Shown one piece after another: positions 19,998 through 30,400 of a stretch of DNA of 64,000 bases. Numbering within the stretch: position 1 is the first letter of the stretch; each line of letters starts with the position of its first letter. The notes under the pieces are model-generated. The model was not told where the DNA came from, searched no databases, and saw only the letters and a program-made list of their open reading frames with translations. A program made the position numbers and the translations under genes. The stretch comes from Lentibacillus sp. Marseille-P4043 (lineage in GTDB: Bacteria > Bacillota > Bacilli > Bacillales > Amphibacillaceae), in NCBI RefSeq assembly GCF_900258515.1, contig NZ_LT984884.1:3035696-3099695 (forward strand), in the 5' to 3' direction.

Positions 19998-20844
19998 AAT
20001 CCACAGCCGATTCTAATGTGATCTTTCCTAGTTTCCCTGTGCGAAGATCGCGAATGACAATATCGGCTACTTTATCAAAATTAACGTTACCTCCACTTTC
20101 TAGGCAACCGCGCTGTTTTCCAATTGCAACAAAAACATCCCACATGTCATCCATATCACGATCAATCGGATATCTATCTTCAATTAATTCTGGATAATGT
20201 TCCTGCATATAGTTGATCACAAAGGCTGTTATATCTTGCAAGGAAAGTAATTGATCTTTTATTGTTCCTAATGCTGCCAAACGATAGCCAACTAGTTCCT
20301 CTTCAAACTTAGGCCATAATATCCCCGGTGTATCAAGTAATTCAAAGTCTTTTTTCACTTTAATCCATAATTGTTGTTTCGTTACACCAGGCCGATCACC
20401 TATCTTGGCAATTTTTTTATTCGCAATTCGATTAATCAAGGTTGATTTCCCGACGTTAGGGATCCCAACAATCATTGCTCTGGCAGGACGAGGTTGGATG
20501 CCTTTTTGCTTTAATTTTTCCATTTTCTTTTCCCCAAGTTCTTTGGCAATTTGAATGACCTTTTGAATATCTGACTTGTCATTTACATTAATCGCAACTG
20601 CTGTACTGCCTTTTTGATTGAAATATTGAATCCATTTAGCTGTTTCGCGTTGATCTGCTAAATCTTTTTTCATTAAAACGATCATTTTAGGCTTACTTTG
20701 CAGAACCTGCTGAAGCATGGGATTTTGCGATGATAATGGTGCACGTGCATCGACTAATTCCATAACAAAATCAACAAGTTTCAATTTCTCTTCCACTTCT
20801 CGGCGCGCTTTCGCCATGTGGCCTGGAAACCATTGTATTGGCAT
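19996..20844 (-). CDS. rbgA: Ribosome biogenesis GTPase RbgA (YlqF)
   Basis: RbgA is a circularly permuted GTPase that completes late assembly of the 50S subunit. The ATG at 20844 gives 282 residues, as in B. subtilis, with AGGGTGA 8 nt upstream at the lepB stop codon. The N-terminus has the WFPGHMAKARREV signature. GTPase motifs occur in permuted order: IVLMKKDLAD (G4) before GIPNVGKSTLINR (G1), then LLDTPGILWPK (G3). It follows lepB. Confidence 0.97.
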   Translation of the reverse strand: MPIQWFPGHMAKARREVEEKLKLVDFVMELVDARAPLSSQNPMLQQVLQSKPKMIVLMKKDLADQRETAKWIQYFNQKGSTAVAINVNDKSDIQKVIQIAKELGEKKMEKLKQKGIQPRPARAMIVGIPNVGKSTLINRIANKKIAKIGDRPGVTKQQLWIKVKKDFELLDTPGILWPKFEEELVGYRLAALGTIKDQLLSLQDITAFVINYMQEHYPELIEDRYPIDRDMDDMWDVFVAIGKQRGCLESGGNVNFDKVADIVIRDLRTGKLGKITLESAVD

Positions 20845-20857
20845 AACTAATTTCACC

Positions 20858-21424
20858 CTATTCTTTTACTATCTGAAAATGATCAAACGGCCAGTAAATG
20901 AGGCTTGTCTTTCCAACGATTTGATCCATAGAAATCAGACCTAACATCCGGCTATCCGTTGAATTACTGCGGTTATCACCAAGCACTAATACATAATCAT
21001 CTGGAATTGTCTCATACCCACCAGGAAGATCCTCTAAACGAAAATCGCCAGTCAAAACTTCACCAGGTTGCAAGTCTTCCTTCTGTTCTTTTAAAAACGG
21101 CTCTGCAACTTTCTTGCCATCAATATATAATGTTTCGTCTTCAACAGCTACATGTTCACCCGGTAATCCAATTACCCGTTTAATAAAATCCTTTTTTTCA
21201 GTTGCATGAAACACGACGATATCGAATCGTTCCGGTTCATGGAGATGGTAAACAAACTTATTAACAATCATTTGGTCCCGATTGTGTAATGTGGGTTGCA
21301 TGGATGGACCATCAACAACAATTGGTGCAAAAAAGAACATTCTTACAACAAAGACTAGTCCAAATGCAAAAAGTAATGCCTTGACCCAACCGAACCACTC
21401 ACTTTTCTCTTGCTTGGTCATCAT
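20858..21424 (-). CDS. lepB: Type I signal peptidase
   Basis: This membrane enzyme removes signal peptides from exported proteins. The 188-residue product has one N-terminal membrane helix (about 12-33), the catalytic serine in VDGPSMQPTL (Ser41), the catalytic lysine in KKDFIKRVIGLPGE (Lys82), and the box-E motif VLGDNRSNSTDSRMLG. Two ATG codons in a row (21424 and 21421) follow GGAGGTTAG; the second has better spacing. It lies between rplS and rbgA, a placement common outside B. subtilis. Confidence 0.95.
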   Translation of the reverse strand: MMTKQEKSEWFGWVKALLFAFGLVFVVRMFFFAPIVVDGPSMQPTLHNRDQMIVNKFVYHLHEPERFDIVVFHATEKKDFIKRVIGLPGEHVAVEDETLYIDGKKVAEPFLKEQKEDLQPGEVLTGDFRLEDLPGGYETIPDDYVLVLGDNRSNSTDSRMLGLISMDQIVGKTSLIYWPFDHFQIVKE

Positions 21425-21487
21425 CTAACCTCCAGCAGTTACAATATATACATTATGTTTTGCTACAAATGTTTCGCTATTCTAAAG

Positions 21488-21522
21488 TAAAAAAGAGCTT
21501 GCACACAAGGCCAAGCTCCTTT
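21488..21522 (-). terminator. Rho-independent terminator after rplS
   Basis: GAGCTTG (21495-21501) pairs with CAAGCTC (21512-21518). On the minus strand the stem is followed by a TTTTTT run. It lies about 20 nt past the rplS stop. Confidence 0.88.
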
Positions 21523-21537
21523 CCTACAGAATTATGA

Positions 21538-21882
21538 TTACCGACGTTCTTTAATACGTGCAGCTTTACCACGTAGATTACGAAGATAGTATAGTTTAGC
21601 ACGACGTACAATACCACGACGGGAAACTTCAATTTTCGCAACTCTTGGTGAGTGTAATGGGAAAGTACGTTCAACACCTACACCATAAGAAAGTTTTCTT
21701 ACCGTAAATGTTTCGCTAATTCCACCATTTTGACGCTTGATAACAACGCCTTCAAACACCTGAATACGTTCACGAGTTCCTTCAACAACTTTAACATGAA
21801 CTTTCAGAGTGTCACCCGCACGAAAATCAGGATGATCTGTGCGAAGCTGATCTTTTGTGATGTCTTCGATTAATTTTTGCAT
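21538..21882 (-). CDS. rplS: 50S ribosomal protein L19
   Basis: L19 sits at the interface of the ribosomal subunits. The 114-residue product has [20 protein letters not shown], then [21 protein letters not shown] and [12 protein letters not shown], all family hallmarks, and a basic C-terminus. The ATG follows GGAAGGAGTGAAGTAGG. A structured leader lies upstream and a terminator downstream. Confidence 0.98.
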   Translation of the reverse strand: MQKLIEDITKDQLRTDHPDFRAGDTLKVHVKVVEGTRERIQVFEGVVIKRQNGGISETFTVRKLSYGVGVERTFPLHSPRVAKIEVSRRGIVRRAKLYYLRNLRGKAARIKERR

Positions 21883-21999
21883 CCTACTTCACTCCTTCCA
21901 AACTAATGCTCATATCTCACTAGGGGACAGCGGAACATCGTTTTAATGCTTAAGCCGACACTTAAGCACAACAATTAATATACCATAACAAAAACATGA
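21883..21999 (-). ncRNA. Candidate ribosomal protein L19 leader
   Basis: The 120-nt untranslated stretch before rplS contains a 9-bp hairpin, GTGCTTAAG (21969-21961) with CTTAAGCAT (21954-21946), followed by a conserved-looking GATGTTCCGCTGTCCCC segment. An autoregulatory L19 leader is known in this position in low-GC Gram-positives. I assign it by position and the hairpin; I have not checked it against the family model. Confidence 0.5.
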
Positions 22000-22001
22000 G
22001 T

Positions 22002-22751
22002 TCAACTGTTTTTAGCAACATCATTATTTATAATTTCATTTACGATAGATTTATCTTCTTCCGATAAATCTTCCCGCTCGATCAAATCTCTCCGTCGTTC
22101 ATATGTCCGTTTCAGTGATTCCTTCCTGCGCCATTGTTCAATTTTACCGTGGTCACCTGATAGCAATACATCAGGGACTTTCATGCCGCGGAAATCTGCT
22201 GGACGGGTATAGTGTGGATGTTCCAACAATCCGGTCGAGAAGGAGTCCTCTGGAGCAGACTCCTTGTTACCAAGTACGTCCGGTAGCAACCTAACAACAC
22301 TATCAATCACAACCATTGCCCCAAGCTCACCACCGGTCAGGACGTAATCGCCAATCGAAATTTCATCTGTTACAAGATGTTCCCTGATCCGTTCATCATA
22401 GCCTTCATAATGGCCGCAAATAAAAATAAGATGATCCTCCGTTGCCAATTCTTCAGCTTTTTTTTGGTTGTACGGTTCACCTTGAGGACACATTAGAATT
22501 ATCCTAGGATTTGTCGTTTTTTTCTTCGTTATCGTATCAACAGCATCAAATACAGGCTGTGGGGTTAAAACCATACCAGCCCCTCCACCATATGGATAGT
22601 CATCTACTTTTTTGTGTTTATTCTCCGTGTAATCACGGAAGTTAATCAGATCGAAACTGAATTTATTTTTATCTTGAGCTTTTTGCAGAATAGAAGAATT
22701 AAAAACCCCTGCGATCATTTCTGGAAAGAGTGTTAAAACATCGATATGCAT
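22002..22751 (-). CDS. trmD: tRNA (guanine-37-N1)-methyltransferase TrmD
   Basis: TrmD methylates G37 next to the anticodon to prevent frameshifting. The 249-residue protein has the SPOUT knotted fold: [44 protein letters not shown], and [19 protein letters not shown]. Its ATG overlaps the rimM stop (TAATG). In the ffh-rpsP-rimM-trmD-rplS cluster as in most bacteria. Confidence 0.98.
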   Translation of the reverse strand: MHIDVLTLFPEMIAGVFNSSILQKAQDKNKFSFDLINFRDYTENKHKKVDDYPYGGGAGMVLTPQPVFDAVDTITKKKTTNPRIILMCPQGEPYNQKKAEELATEDHLIFICGHYEGYDERIREHLVTDEISIGDYVLTGGELGAMVVIDSVVRLLPDVLGNKESAPEDSFSTGLLEHPHYTRPADFRGMKVPDVLLSGDHGKIEQWRRKESLKRTYERRRDLIEREDLSEEDKSIVNEIINNDVAKNS

Positions 22752-23269
22752 TAGTCAAGCAGTCCTTCCATTGGCTCGATAACCACTTTTTTTGCCTCAA
22801 CATCAATTTGCTTCACGATATCCTCAATATATGGTATTAATAAATCTTTACCCTGGGGCTGTTTTACCACCCACACATCATTCGCTCCCGGTGCTAAAAT
22901 TTCTTTAATGGTTCCTAGCATCTCTCCATCAATTGTCTGGACATCACATCCAATGATTTCGTGGTAATAATACTCATTTTCATCCAAATCTGTTAGTTGA
23001 GCTTCCGTGATTTTCAATTGTGCACCTTTTAAATATTCGACATCATTAATGCTGTCAAGGCCTTTGAAATGGATAAGATCAAAACCTTTATGTGTTCGGT
23101 GCCCATCAATTACTACTGGAAGAGGATCCTTTTTCTCCATGACCACATATAACGTTTCACCAATAGCAAAGCGTTCCGCAAAATCACTAATACGGACTAC
23201 TTTTACTTCTCCGCGAATCCCGTGCGTGTTGACGATTTTACCAACATTAAAAAATTCTACTTCGTTCAT
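22751..23269 (-). CDS. rimM: 16S rRNA processing protein RimM
   Basis: RimM helps mature the 30S head through ribosomal protein S19. The 172-residue product has the N-terminal beta-barrel ([19 protein letters not shown]) and the PRC-barrel C-terminus ending [20 protein letters not shown]. It overlaps trmD and follows ylqD by 11 nt. Confidence 0.96.
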   Translation of the reverse strand: MNEVEFFNVGKIVNTHGIRGEVKVVRISDFAERFAIGETLYVVMEKKDPLPVVIDGHRTHKGFDLIHFKGLDSINDVEYLKGAQLKITEAQLTDLDENEYYYHEIIGCDVQTIDGEMLGTIKEILAPGANDVWVVKQPQGKDLLIPYIEDIVKQIDVEAKKVVIEPMEGLLD

Positions 23270-23280
23270 AAATCCACCTA

Positions 23281-23670
23281 CTATTCATCAATCCGAATGA
23301 CAACATCATCTTTAATGACAATTGCCCGATCATCCATTATTTCATTCCAATGCGTACCTACATCTACTTCAACAAGAGCTTCAACTTCACTTTCCACAAT
23401 TTCACTACCTATTTCTAACATGTCCAACTGCTCAATCTTAAAATCGAGCAATTTCATTTTTTCTTTACGATTTTTGATTTCCTGTTGAAAACGGCTGGTA
23501 ACTTCTTGTTTGGAGATACCTGTCTTATTTTGCAGTTTACGTTGTTCAAACAGTAGTTGTTGACACTCTTGTTCAAGCCGCATTTTATGTTGGTCAAAAT
23601 TTGTTTGTAACTTTGCCTTGCTTTTTTCTGTTACAATTTGTTTGATTAATACCTTTTTGATTATTTTCAT
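23281..23670 (-). CDS. ylqD: YlqD family protein
   Basis: The 129-residue product is mainly a coiled coil (about 15-85, rich in Gln, Lys, Glu) followed by a short beta-rich tail ([17 protein letters not shown]). The N-terminus [17 protein letters not shown] matches the YlqD family of Bacillaceae, which has no established function known to me. It precedes rimM and is separated from khpA by a terminator and a palindromic repeat copy. Confidence 0.85.
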   Translation of the reverse strand: MKIIKKVLIKQIVTEKSKAKLQTNFDQHKMRLEQECQQLLFEQRKLQNKTGISKQEVTSRFQQEIKNRKEKMKLLDFKIEQLDMLEIGSEIVESEVEALVEVDVGTHWNEIMDDRAIVIKDDVVIRIDE

Positions 23671-23712
23671 ACCTGTTCCTCGCTCTCCTAAAACGATTTA
23701 AAACAGTCATGT

Positions 23713-23748
23713 GTAAAAAGGGAAAGGTATCCGCCTCTCCCTTTTTAC
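23713..23748 (-). terminator. Rho-independent terminator between khpA and ylqD
   Basis: GTAAAAAGGGA (23713-23723) pairs with TCCCTTTTTAC (23738-23748), the inner part extended by AGG/CCT. On the minus strand a T run forms the 3' arm. It would end the ffh/rpsP-khpA transcript before ylqD. Confidence 0.75.
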
Positions 23749-23786
23749 GTAAAGCTATTTTCACATAGATTGTTGCTTCTAACCCC

Positions 23787-23902
23787 GCAGCCCGTATACA
23801 CTTCGCTTTCCGGGGGCGGCTGGAGAGCCTCCTTGTGCTAACGCACTGCGGGGTCTCACCTATGCCTCTCTTCCCCCAGGAGTCTACGTGTATACGGGCT
23901 GC
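23787..23902. repeat. Palindromic interspersed repeat, copy 1 (short form)
   Basis: This 116-bp unit lies in the 290-nt khpA-ylqD gap. Its outer arms are a perfect 15-bp inverted repeat (GCAGCCCGTATACAC at 23787-23801 and its complement at 23888-23902). Inside are CGCTTTCCGGGGGC and CCCCCAGGAGTC, whose GGGGG and CCCCC pair, a GGCTGGAGAGCC hairpin and CTGCGGGGTCTC. The same inner blocks recur at 41.1, 41.3-41.5, 63.4 and 63.6-63.8 kb, with different outer arms. Confidence 0.9.
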
Positions 23903-23961
23903 TCGATAGGAAACATATGTTTAAATAATTCTTCAAAACAACAGTCTTTTAGAAAACAACC

Positions 23962-24189
23962 TTACATAATATCTAAATAAATTCGTTTGTTAGCATCCGT
24001 ACGTGCTGCATAGACAACGGTACGGATTGCTTTAGCGATACGACCATTTTTGCCAATAACCTTACCAACATCATGTTGATTCACAGTTAGATGGTAAACA
24101 ATCTTTGCTTCCTCTTCTGTTTCTGTCACAACGACATCATCTGGATAATCGACTAGCGCTGTAACAATTGATTCGATTAGGGCTTTCAT
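23962..24189 (-). CDS. khpA: KhpA (YlqC), KH-domain RNA-binding protein
   Basis: KhpA is a small single-KH-domain RNA-binding protein that pairs with KhpB in Gram-positives. The 75-residue product has the KH core VGKVIGKNGRIAKAIRTVV with the GxxG loop GKNG. It lies 17 nt after rpsP, its usual neighbour. Confidence 0.95.
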   Translation of the reverse strand: MKALIESIVTALVDYPDDVVVTETEEEAKIVYHLTVNQHDVGKVIGKNGRIAKAIRTVVYAARTDANKRIYLDIM

Positions 24190-24206
24190 GATATTTCACT
24201 ACCTTA

Positions 24207-24476
24207 CTATTGATTTTTTTGGTCGTGGAATTTTTTCATGATGCCTTGTTTTGAGAAAAGATTACGTACTGTATCACTTGGTTTTGCACCATTCGTCATC
24301 CAGCTAAGTGCTTTCTCTTCATCAATTTTAACTTCAACCGGGTTCACTACCGGATTATATGTTCCAATTTGTTCGATTTGACGTCCATCACGAGGAGAAC
24401 GTGAATCAGCTACAACGATACGATAAAATGGATTTCTTTTAGATCCCATACGTTTTAAGCGAATTTTTACAGCCAT
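24207..24476 (-). CDS. rpsP: 30S ribosomal protein S16
   Basis: S16 is a small-subunit assembly protein. The 89-residue product begins [20 protein letters not shown] and continues [12 protein letters not shown], the S16 signature, followed by [19 protein letters not shown] ribosome site precedes the ATG. It is about 190 nt downstream of ffh. Confidence 0.98.
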   Translation of the reverse strand: MAVKIRLKRMGSKRNPFYRIVVADSRSPRDGRQIEQIGTYNPVVNPVEVKIDEEKALSWMTNGAKPSDTVRNLFSKQGIMKKFHDQKNQ

Positions 24477-24665
24477 GTTTTTGCACCTCCAATTAATTAT
24501 CTATCACAAGTTTAGATTCTATCAGAAACTTGTTTGTCTGTAAAGTGTTTTTCCATTACATCTTATTTTTAGTTTGTTTTATGAGCCATTTTGCTTTCAT
24601 TTTTACACACCAAACTCTTGGCCGCATTCCGAATACACTTCATTTTCCCGCTTCCATCATTTTTC

Positions 24666-26009
24666 CTACATAAATGGAAACTTCATACCCTTACCTTTTT
24701 TACCCTTTTGCATGTTGGTCATTTGTTTCATCATTTTTTTCATTTCGCCAAATTGTTTGAGTAGTCGATTGACTTGTGATACGGAAGTCCCTGATCCCTT
24801 AGCAATACGCTTTTTACGACTTGCATTCATAATTTCAGGTTCTTGTCGCTCTTTTTTGGTCATCGATTGAATGATAGCCTCCACTTGAGTAAGTTGACTT
24901 TCATCAATTTGCGCATTTTTTAAGCCTTTCATTTTTCCTGAACCTGGAATCATCGAAAGCAAATCTTCTAACGGCCCCATTTTCTTCACTTGACCCATTT
25001 GCTCTAAGAAGTCATCAAAGGTGAATGACGCGGTCCGCATTTTTTCTTCTAATTCTTTTGCCTGCTTCTCATCAACATTTGTTTGTGCTTTTTCAATTAG
25101 TGTTAGCACATCACCCATACCAAGGATTCTTGAGGCCATACGTTCTGGATGGAATGCTTCTAATTCGTCAAGTTTTTCACCCATACCAGCAAATTTAATT
25201 GGCTTATCTGTGACAGCCTTAATGGAAAGTGCAGCACCACCACGAGTGTCCCCATCAAGTTTTGTTAAGACAACGCCAGATACATCCAGCTGGTCATTAA
25301 AACTTTCCGCAACATTAACGGCATCCTGACCTGTCATTGAATCAACAACTAAGAAAATTTCATCCGGTTTGACAGTTGATTTAATTTGTTGCAATTCATC
25401 CATTAATTCATTATCGACATGTAATCGTCCCGCAGTATCAATGATGACATAATCATGATGTTCTTCTTTTGCTTGTTCAATTGCTTTTGTTGCAATATCA
25501 ACCGGATTTGCCTCTGTTCCCATGGAAAACACTGGCATATTTAATTGCGTTCCCAATGTTTCCAACTGCTTGATTGCCGCTGGACGATAGATATCGCATG
25601 CAACAAGTAATGGTGAACGGTTATGTTTTTTTCGCAGTAAATTGGCAAGCTTTCCTGTCGTGGTTGTTTTACCTGCACCTTGCAGACCAACCATCATAAT
25701 AACGGTTGGCGATTTATCAGCAACCGCAATTTTACTTTGTTCGCCACCCATTAACTCAGTTAGTTCTTCCTTAACAACTTTTATAACTTGCTGGCCAGGT
25801 GTGAGGCTCTCCATCACTTCTTGTCCAACAGCACGTTCTTTTATTCGTTTTATTAAATCTTTGACAACTTTAAAATTCACATCGGCTTCAAGTAAAGCCA
25901 GGCGGACTTCGCGTGTCATTTCTTTAACGTCTTGCTCACTGACTTTACCTTTACCGGTTATTTTTTTTATGGTACTTTGCAGGCGGTCGGCCAGTCCTTC
26001 AAATGCCAT
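24666..26009 (-). CDS. ffh: Signal recognition particle protein Ffh
   Basis: Ffh binds signal sequences and 4.5S/scRNA and delivers nascent membrane proteins to FtsY. The 447-residue product has the N domain, the GTPase with GLQGAGKTTTTGK (about 108-120), DTAGRLHVD and TKLDGDTRGG, and a methionine-rich M domain containing SGTSVSQVNRLLKQF for RNA binding. The C-terminus is basic and Met-rich. It follows ylxM. Confidence 0.98.
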   Translation of the reverse strand: MAFEGLADRLQSTIKKITGKGKVSEQDVKEMTREVRLALLEADVNFKVVKDLIKRIKERAVGQEVMESLTPGQQVIKVVKEELTELMGGEQSKIAVADKSPTVIMMVGLQGAGKTTTTGKLANLLRKKHNRSPLLVACDIYRPAAIKQLETLGTQLNMPVFSMGTEANPVDIATKAIEQAKEEHHDYVIIDTAGRLHVDNELMDELQQIKSTVKPDEIFLVVDSMTGQDAVNVAESFNDQLDVSGVVLTKLDGDTRGGAALSIKAVTDKPIKFAGMGEKLDELEAFHPERMASRILGMGDVLTLIEKAQTNVDEKQAKELEEKMRTASFTFDDFLEQMGQVKKMGPLEDLLSMIPGSGKMKGLKNAQIDESQLTQVEAIIQSMTKKERQEPEIMNASRKKRIAKGSGTSVSQVNRLLKQFGEMKKMMKQMTNMQKGKKGKGMKFPFM

Positions 26010-26022
26010 AGAAGGTGTCCCC

Positions 26023-26352
26023 CTAATCTAATTCTTTTAATTGGTTAATCATCGCAATAATAGCGTTACTTGTATCCCCTGCAGCTGCCGTTTGTTCCAG
26101 TTTATCCAGCAATTCTGCACGTTGTTGAAATTTATCGTATAAATGCAATTTTTCCTCATAGGATTCAAGCATCATCTCTGTACGTTTAATGTTATCATAT
26201 ATAGCTTGTCTTGAAACCTGCGACAGTTCCGATATTTCACCTAATGAATAATCCTCTAAGTAGTACATTTCCATATAACTTCGCTGCTTAGGGGTTAATA
26301 ATGCTTGATAAAAATCAAATAAATAATTGACTCGTGTCGTCTTTTCTAGCAA
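26023..26352 (-). CDS. ylxM: YlxM, SRP-associated helix-turn-helix protein
   Basis: YlxM is a small sigma-70-region-4-like protein that stimulates SRP GTPase activity in some Gram-positives. The product (109 residues) begins [20 protein letters not shown] and contains the [24 protein letters not shown] take the TTG at 26352 with AGGGGTGA 5 nt upstream; a GTG at 26361 also exists but would overlap that site. It lies between ftsY and ffh as in Bacillus. Confidence 0.92.
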   Translation of the reverse strand: MLEKTTRVNYLFDFYQALLTPKQRSYMEMYYLEDYSLGEISELSQVSRQAIYDNIKRTEMMLESYEEKLHLYDKFQQRAELLDKLEQTAAAGDTSNAIIAMINQLKELD

Positions 26353-26401
26353 TCTCCTCACCCCTTGTTAAGTGAAAGCCCTTTACAAAATTATACTACC
26401 A

Positions 26402-27400
26402 TTATTCGCTGTCCTCTTCAAGTAAATCCGCAAACAAGCCGTATACAAATGCATTTGCATTAAACGCTTGAAGGTCATTCACCTGTTCACCTAGTCCAAC
26501 AAATTTCACCGGAATATGCAATTCATTACGAATCGCAAGGACAATCCCACCTTTAGCAGTCCCATCAAGCTTCGTCAAGACGATACCTGAAACATCCGTG
26601 GCTTCCGAAAATGTTTTTGCTTGACTCATTGCATTTTGTCCCGTTGTCGCGTCTAATACGAGTAATACTTCATGTGGTGCACCAGGTATTTCCTTTTCGA
26701 TAACTCGTTTTACTTTAGCTAACTCATTCATTAAGTTGACCTTGTTTTGCAATCTACCAGCAGTATCACATAATAATACATCTGCACCACGGGATTTTGC
26801 CGCTTTAATTCCATCGAAAATAACAGCTGCAGGGTCACTACCAGCATTTTGTTTGATAACATCTACTTCTGCACGTTCACCCCATGCTTCAAGCTGTTCA
26901 ATGGCACCAGCGCGAAAAGTATCTCCAGCCGCTAATACTACCTTTTTTCCTTCTTGCTTAAACTTATGAGCCAATTTGCCGATCGATGTTGTTTTACCAA
27001 CCCCATTCACACCTACGACAAGAATGACAGTTAAATCATTCTCCTGCACATTTAATTCTTCTATTTCTTCTTCATCATCACCATAATAAATTGCAACCAA
27101 CTTTTCGGAAATTACTTCTTTTACTTCCTTTGTATCTTTAATGTTTTGGCGTTTTACTTCCATTTTTAATTCATCGATTAAATCCATAACCGTCATCACG
27201 CCGACATCAGCGGAAATAAGTACTTCTTCCAGCTCTTCAAAAAAATCTTCGTCCACTTTACGATATCGAGCAATTAGATCATTTATTTTTCCCGAAAAAG
27301 AATTCCGTGTTTTTTTCATTCCTTCTTTATATTTCGTCGTCACTTCTTCTTCGTTATCAGTTTGTTTAAATTTATTTTTCAATTTATCCATAAAACCCAT
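26402..27400 (-). CDS. ftsY: SRP receptor FtsY
   Basis: FtsY is the membrane-associated SRP receptor GTPase. The 332-residue product has a short charged N-terminus, the N domain, and the G domain with GVNGVGKTTSIGK (about 130-142), DTAGRLQNKVNLM and LTKLDGTAKGG. There is no long acidic A domain, as in other Bacillus. The ATG at 27400 has AAGGAGG about 10 nt upstream. It follows smc by 15 nt. Confidence 0.97.
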   Translation of the reverse strand: MGFMDKLKNKFKQTDNEEEVTTKYKEGMKKTRNSFSGKINDLIARYRKVDEDFFEELEEVLISADVGVMTVMDLIDELKMEVKRQNIKDTKEVKEVISEKLVAIYYGDDEEEIEELNVQENDLTVILVVGVNGVGKTTSIGKLAHKFKQEGKKVVLAAGDTFRAGAIEQLEAWGERAEVDVIKQNAGSDPAAVIFDGIKAAKSRGADVLLCDTAGRLQNKVNLMNELAKVKRVIEKEIPGAPHEVLLVLDATTGQNAMSQAKTFSEATDVSGIVLTKLDGTAKGGIVLAIRNELHIPVKFVGLGEQVNDLQAFNANAFVYGLFADLLEEDSE

Positions 27401-27415
27401 ACATTAACAACCTCC

Positions 27416-30400
27416 TTATGATTTCACCAATTCTTTTGTATCTTCTAAACGAACAGAAACGAGCCGTGATACACCAGATTCTTGCATTGTTACACCGTAC
27501 AAAACATCTGCTTCTTCCATTGTACCTTTACGGTGTGTAATCACAATAAATTGCGTCTGTTCACTATACATTTTTATATATTTGGCAAACCGTGCAACAT
27601 TTGCTTCATCAAGTGCAGCCTCTACTTCATCTAACACACAGAACGGAACAGGCCGAACCCGTAATATCGCAAACAACAACGCAATTGCCGTCAGTGCTCG
27701 TTCCCCGCCTGATAACAAACCTAAGTGCTGCAATTTTTTTCCTGGCGGCTCAGCGACAATATCAATGCCGGTTTCAAGGAGGTTTTTCGGATCAGTTAAT
27801 TTTAATTCTGCACGTCCACCGCCAAACAACTCCTTAAACACGACAGTAAATTCTGCTTTAATTTGTGAAAAAGTTGTTTCAAAACGATTTTCCATTTCTT
27901 CATCCATTTCAGCAATAGCAGTGTATAACGTTTGTTTTGCCTCCACTAAATCATTTTGCTGATCGGACAAGAAAGTATATCGCTCAGAAATGCGTTCATA
28001 TTCATCGATTGCGCCAAGATTTACGCTCCCCAATCGCTCAATTGCCTGTTTTATCTGCTCTACATTTCGTTTTGCCATTTCTGTATCTTCTGTTTTTGCA
28101 TAAGTCTGTTTCGCACGTTCAAATGTTAGTGTGTACTCTTCTTGTAGACGCGACAAGCGATTTTCTAAGTCGACATCAAGCCGATTAGCTTTTACTTCCT
28201 TCGTTTGAATTACTTCTACCAATGCCTGATGCTGCTTATTTTCTTCTTTTATTTCCCGTTCTTGATCTTGATTAAGCTGTGTCCGTTCGGAACGATCTGC
28301 ACGCTTTTGTTGGATTTCACCCGTAACTTCATCTTTTTTCTTTTGTTTCATCTGAATATGTTCTGTAAGTTCTTCTTCAGTAACCTCATTTTGTTCAAGA
28401 TCGTTTATTTCTTCCAGTTTTTTCATATATGAGCTGTTTTGTTCGCTTAAATCATTCAACTGAGACGTGAGCGTGTTCGTCTTTTCACGTTGACTTTTTA
28501 AACGTTCTTCTTGTTCAGCAAGCATCACTTGATATCGATGAAAATCATCTTGCATTTGCTCTTGGTTTTCCTTGTAACGCAAATCTTGCACCGTTAATTC
28601 ATCTATTTGTTTCTGTATCGTTGTCAGTTGCTGTCCAATCTCGTTTAAGTCTTTAGACAACTGCGTATCTCTCGTTTGCAGTTCCTTTGTATCGACATCA
28701 AATTGTTGTTTATCTCGGTCATACAACGTTAAATTTTCATTTAATGTAGCTTGTTTTAATTCAATTTCTTTTAGGTCAGCTTGTATCTCTTGTAATGCTT
28801 GTTGTTCAGAAATGGACGTATTTTGCTGTCGTTCAAGCTCTTGTTCCTGCTGTTCAATGGTCCGTTTTTGTTCTTTTACACCTTGTTCAAAGGTGGTTGC
28901 TTTCGCTTGAAATTCGTTCAGCTTTTTCGTAATCTCTTGTAAATCTTTATCTCTCGTAAACAATGATTGATTCGTTTTCTTTTTCGCCCCACCTGACATC
29001 GAACCACCAGGGTTGACGACATCACCATCCAACGTAACAACCCTAAACCTGCGCAGCGCAACTTTCGCAATCTCATTGGCATCTTTTAATGTTTTAGCCA
29101 CAATTACATGTCCCATTAAATGATCGATTGCCTTCTTATACTTTGCCTGGCAGGAAACTAAATTCGCAGCAATACCTACAAAGCCCTGATGATCTTCTAC
29201 TTTTGTCAAAATATCTTTTGTGATATACCGTGCCTGAATGGACCCTAATGGTAGAAACGTTGCTCGTCCTTGATTTGTTTGCTTTAGCCATGTAATCGCC
29301 TTTCTTGCGGCTGCATCATCTTGTACGACAATATGCTGTGCTTGACCACCAAGGACTGTTTCAATCGCTGTTATGTAGTTTTTTGGTACATCAACCAATT
29401 CAATGACTGCACCATGGATAGCTTCAAGCTTTTGCTCTTTCCTAGCTTTCAAGACAGCCTTTACACCATTAAAAAATCCTTGAAAGTCTTCTTTCATTTC
29501 CTCAAGCATTTCTTTTTTTGATTTCAGTTTTTCTAAATAGTTGTAACCTTGATAAAGCTTTGTTTGTGATTCCTGAAACTGATTTCTATTTTGATCTAAT
29601 TCATCCTTTAATTGTTTAATGGATGATTCTTTCTCTTGAAAACGTTGCTGCTGGTGTAAGAGATTTTCATTTGTTTGTATTTGTTTCTCGTCCAATTCTT
29701 CTCTGGCTGATAATAGATCACCGAACTTCGCTACCTGCCTATCTTTTTTTGCTGTAATTTGTTGCAACTGCTGTTGAATGGATTGCTTTTCGTTTCGCTT
29801 GGCTGCTTGATTGTTCAGATACTCAATGTATTCTGTTTTTAAGTCCTCAATCCGATCAGTAATATTTTCTTTTTCAGCAGTTAGCCTTCCTTCAAGCTGC
29901 TCTACCTTTTGTTTCGTTTCATTTCTAGTTTTGGTGATTTCCGCAAGTTTGTTCTTCTCTTCAGCTAATTCTTGCTGTAACTTTTCGATCCGGTCAGCTG
30001 CTTCTTGTTGCTGTAACTCTAATTCGGCTTTGTTTTCGGTAAAATGTTTCGTTCGTTCATTTAAAACTTGCTTTTTCCCTTCATATTGTTCTAATTCTTG
30101 TGTGATTGTTAGTAATGTTGTTTGCAGTTGATCGATCTGATCATCTAATGTCTGTATATGCTGCCGTTCATTTTCCAGTTTTGCTTCCTTTTGCTGAATC
30201 GTTGTTTTTAACTCGATTTCTGTCAGTTTTTCTTTTTCTATTTCGTTTAACAATGTTTGCCATTCTTCATGAAGCTGTTCAATTTCCGTAATTAATAACG
30301 AAATTTCCTGTTCTTTTAATTGATCCTTTTGCTTAAGGTATGTTTGTGCCGTTTCCGCTTGCTGCTTCAGCGGATCGATTTGGGTTTCAATTTCATAAAT

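Noticed and set aside
28205..30291. Several hydrophobic plus-strand frames opposite smc
   Set aside because: Antisense of the coiled-coil Lys/Glu/Gln codons; no ribosome sites.
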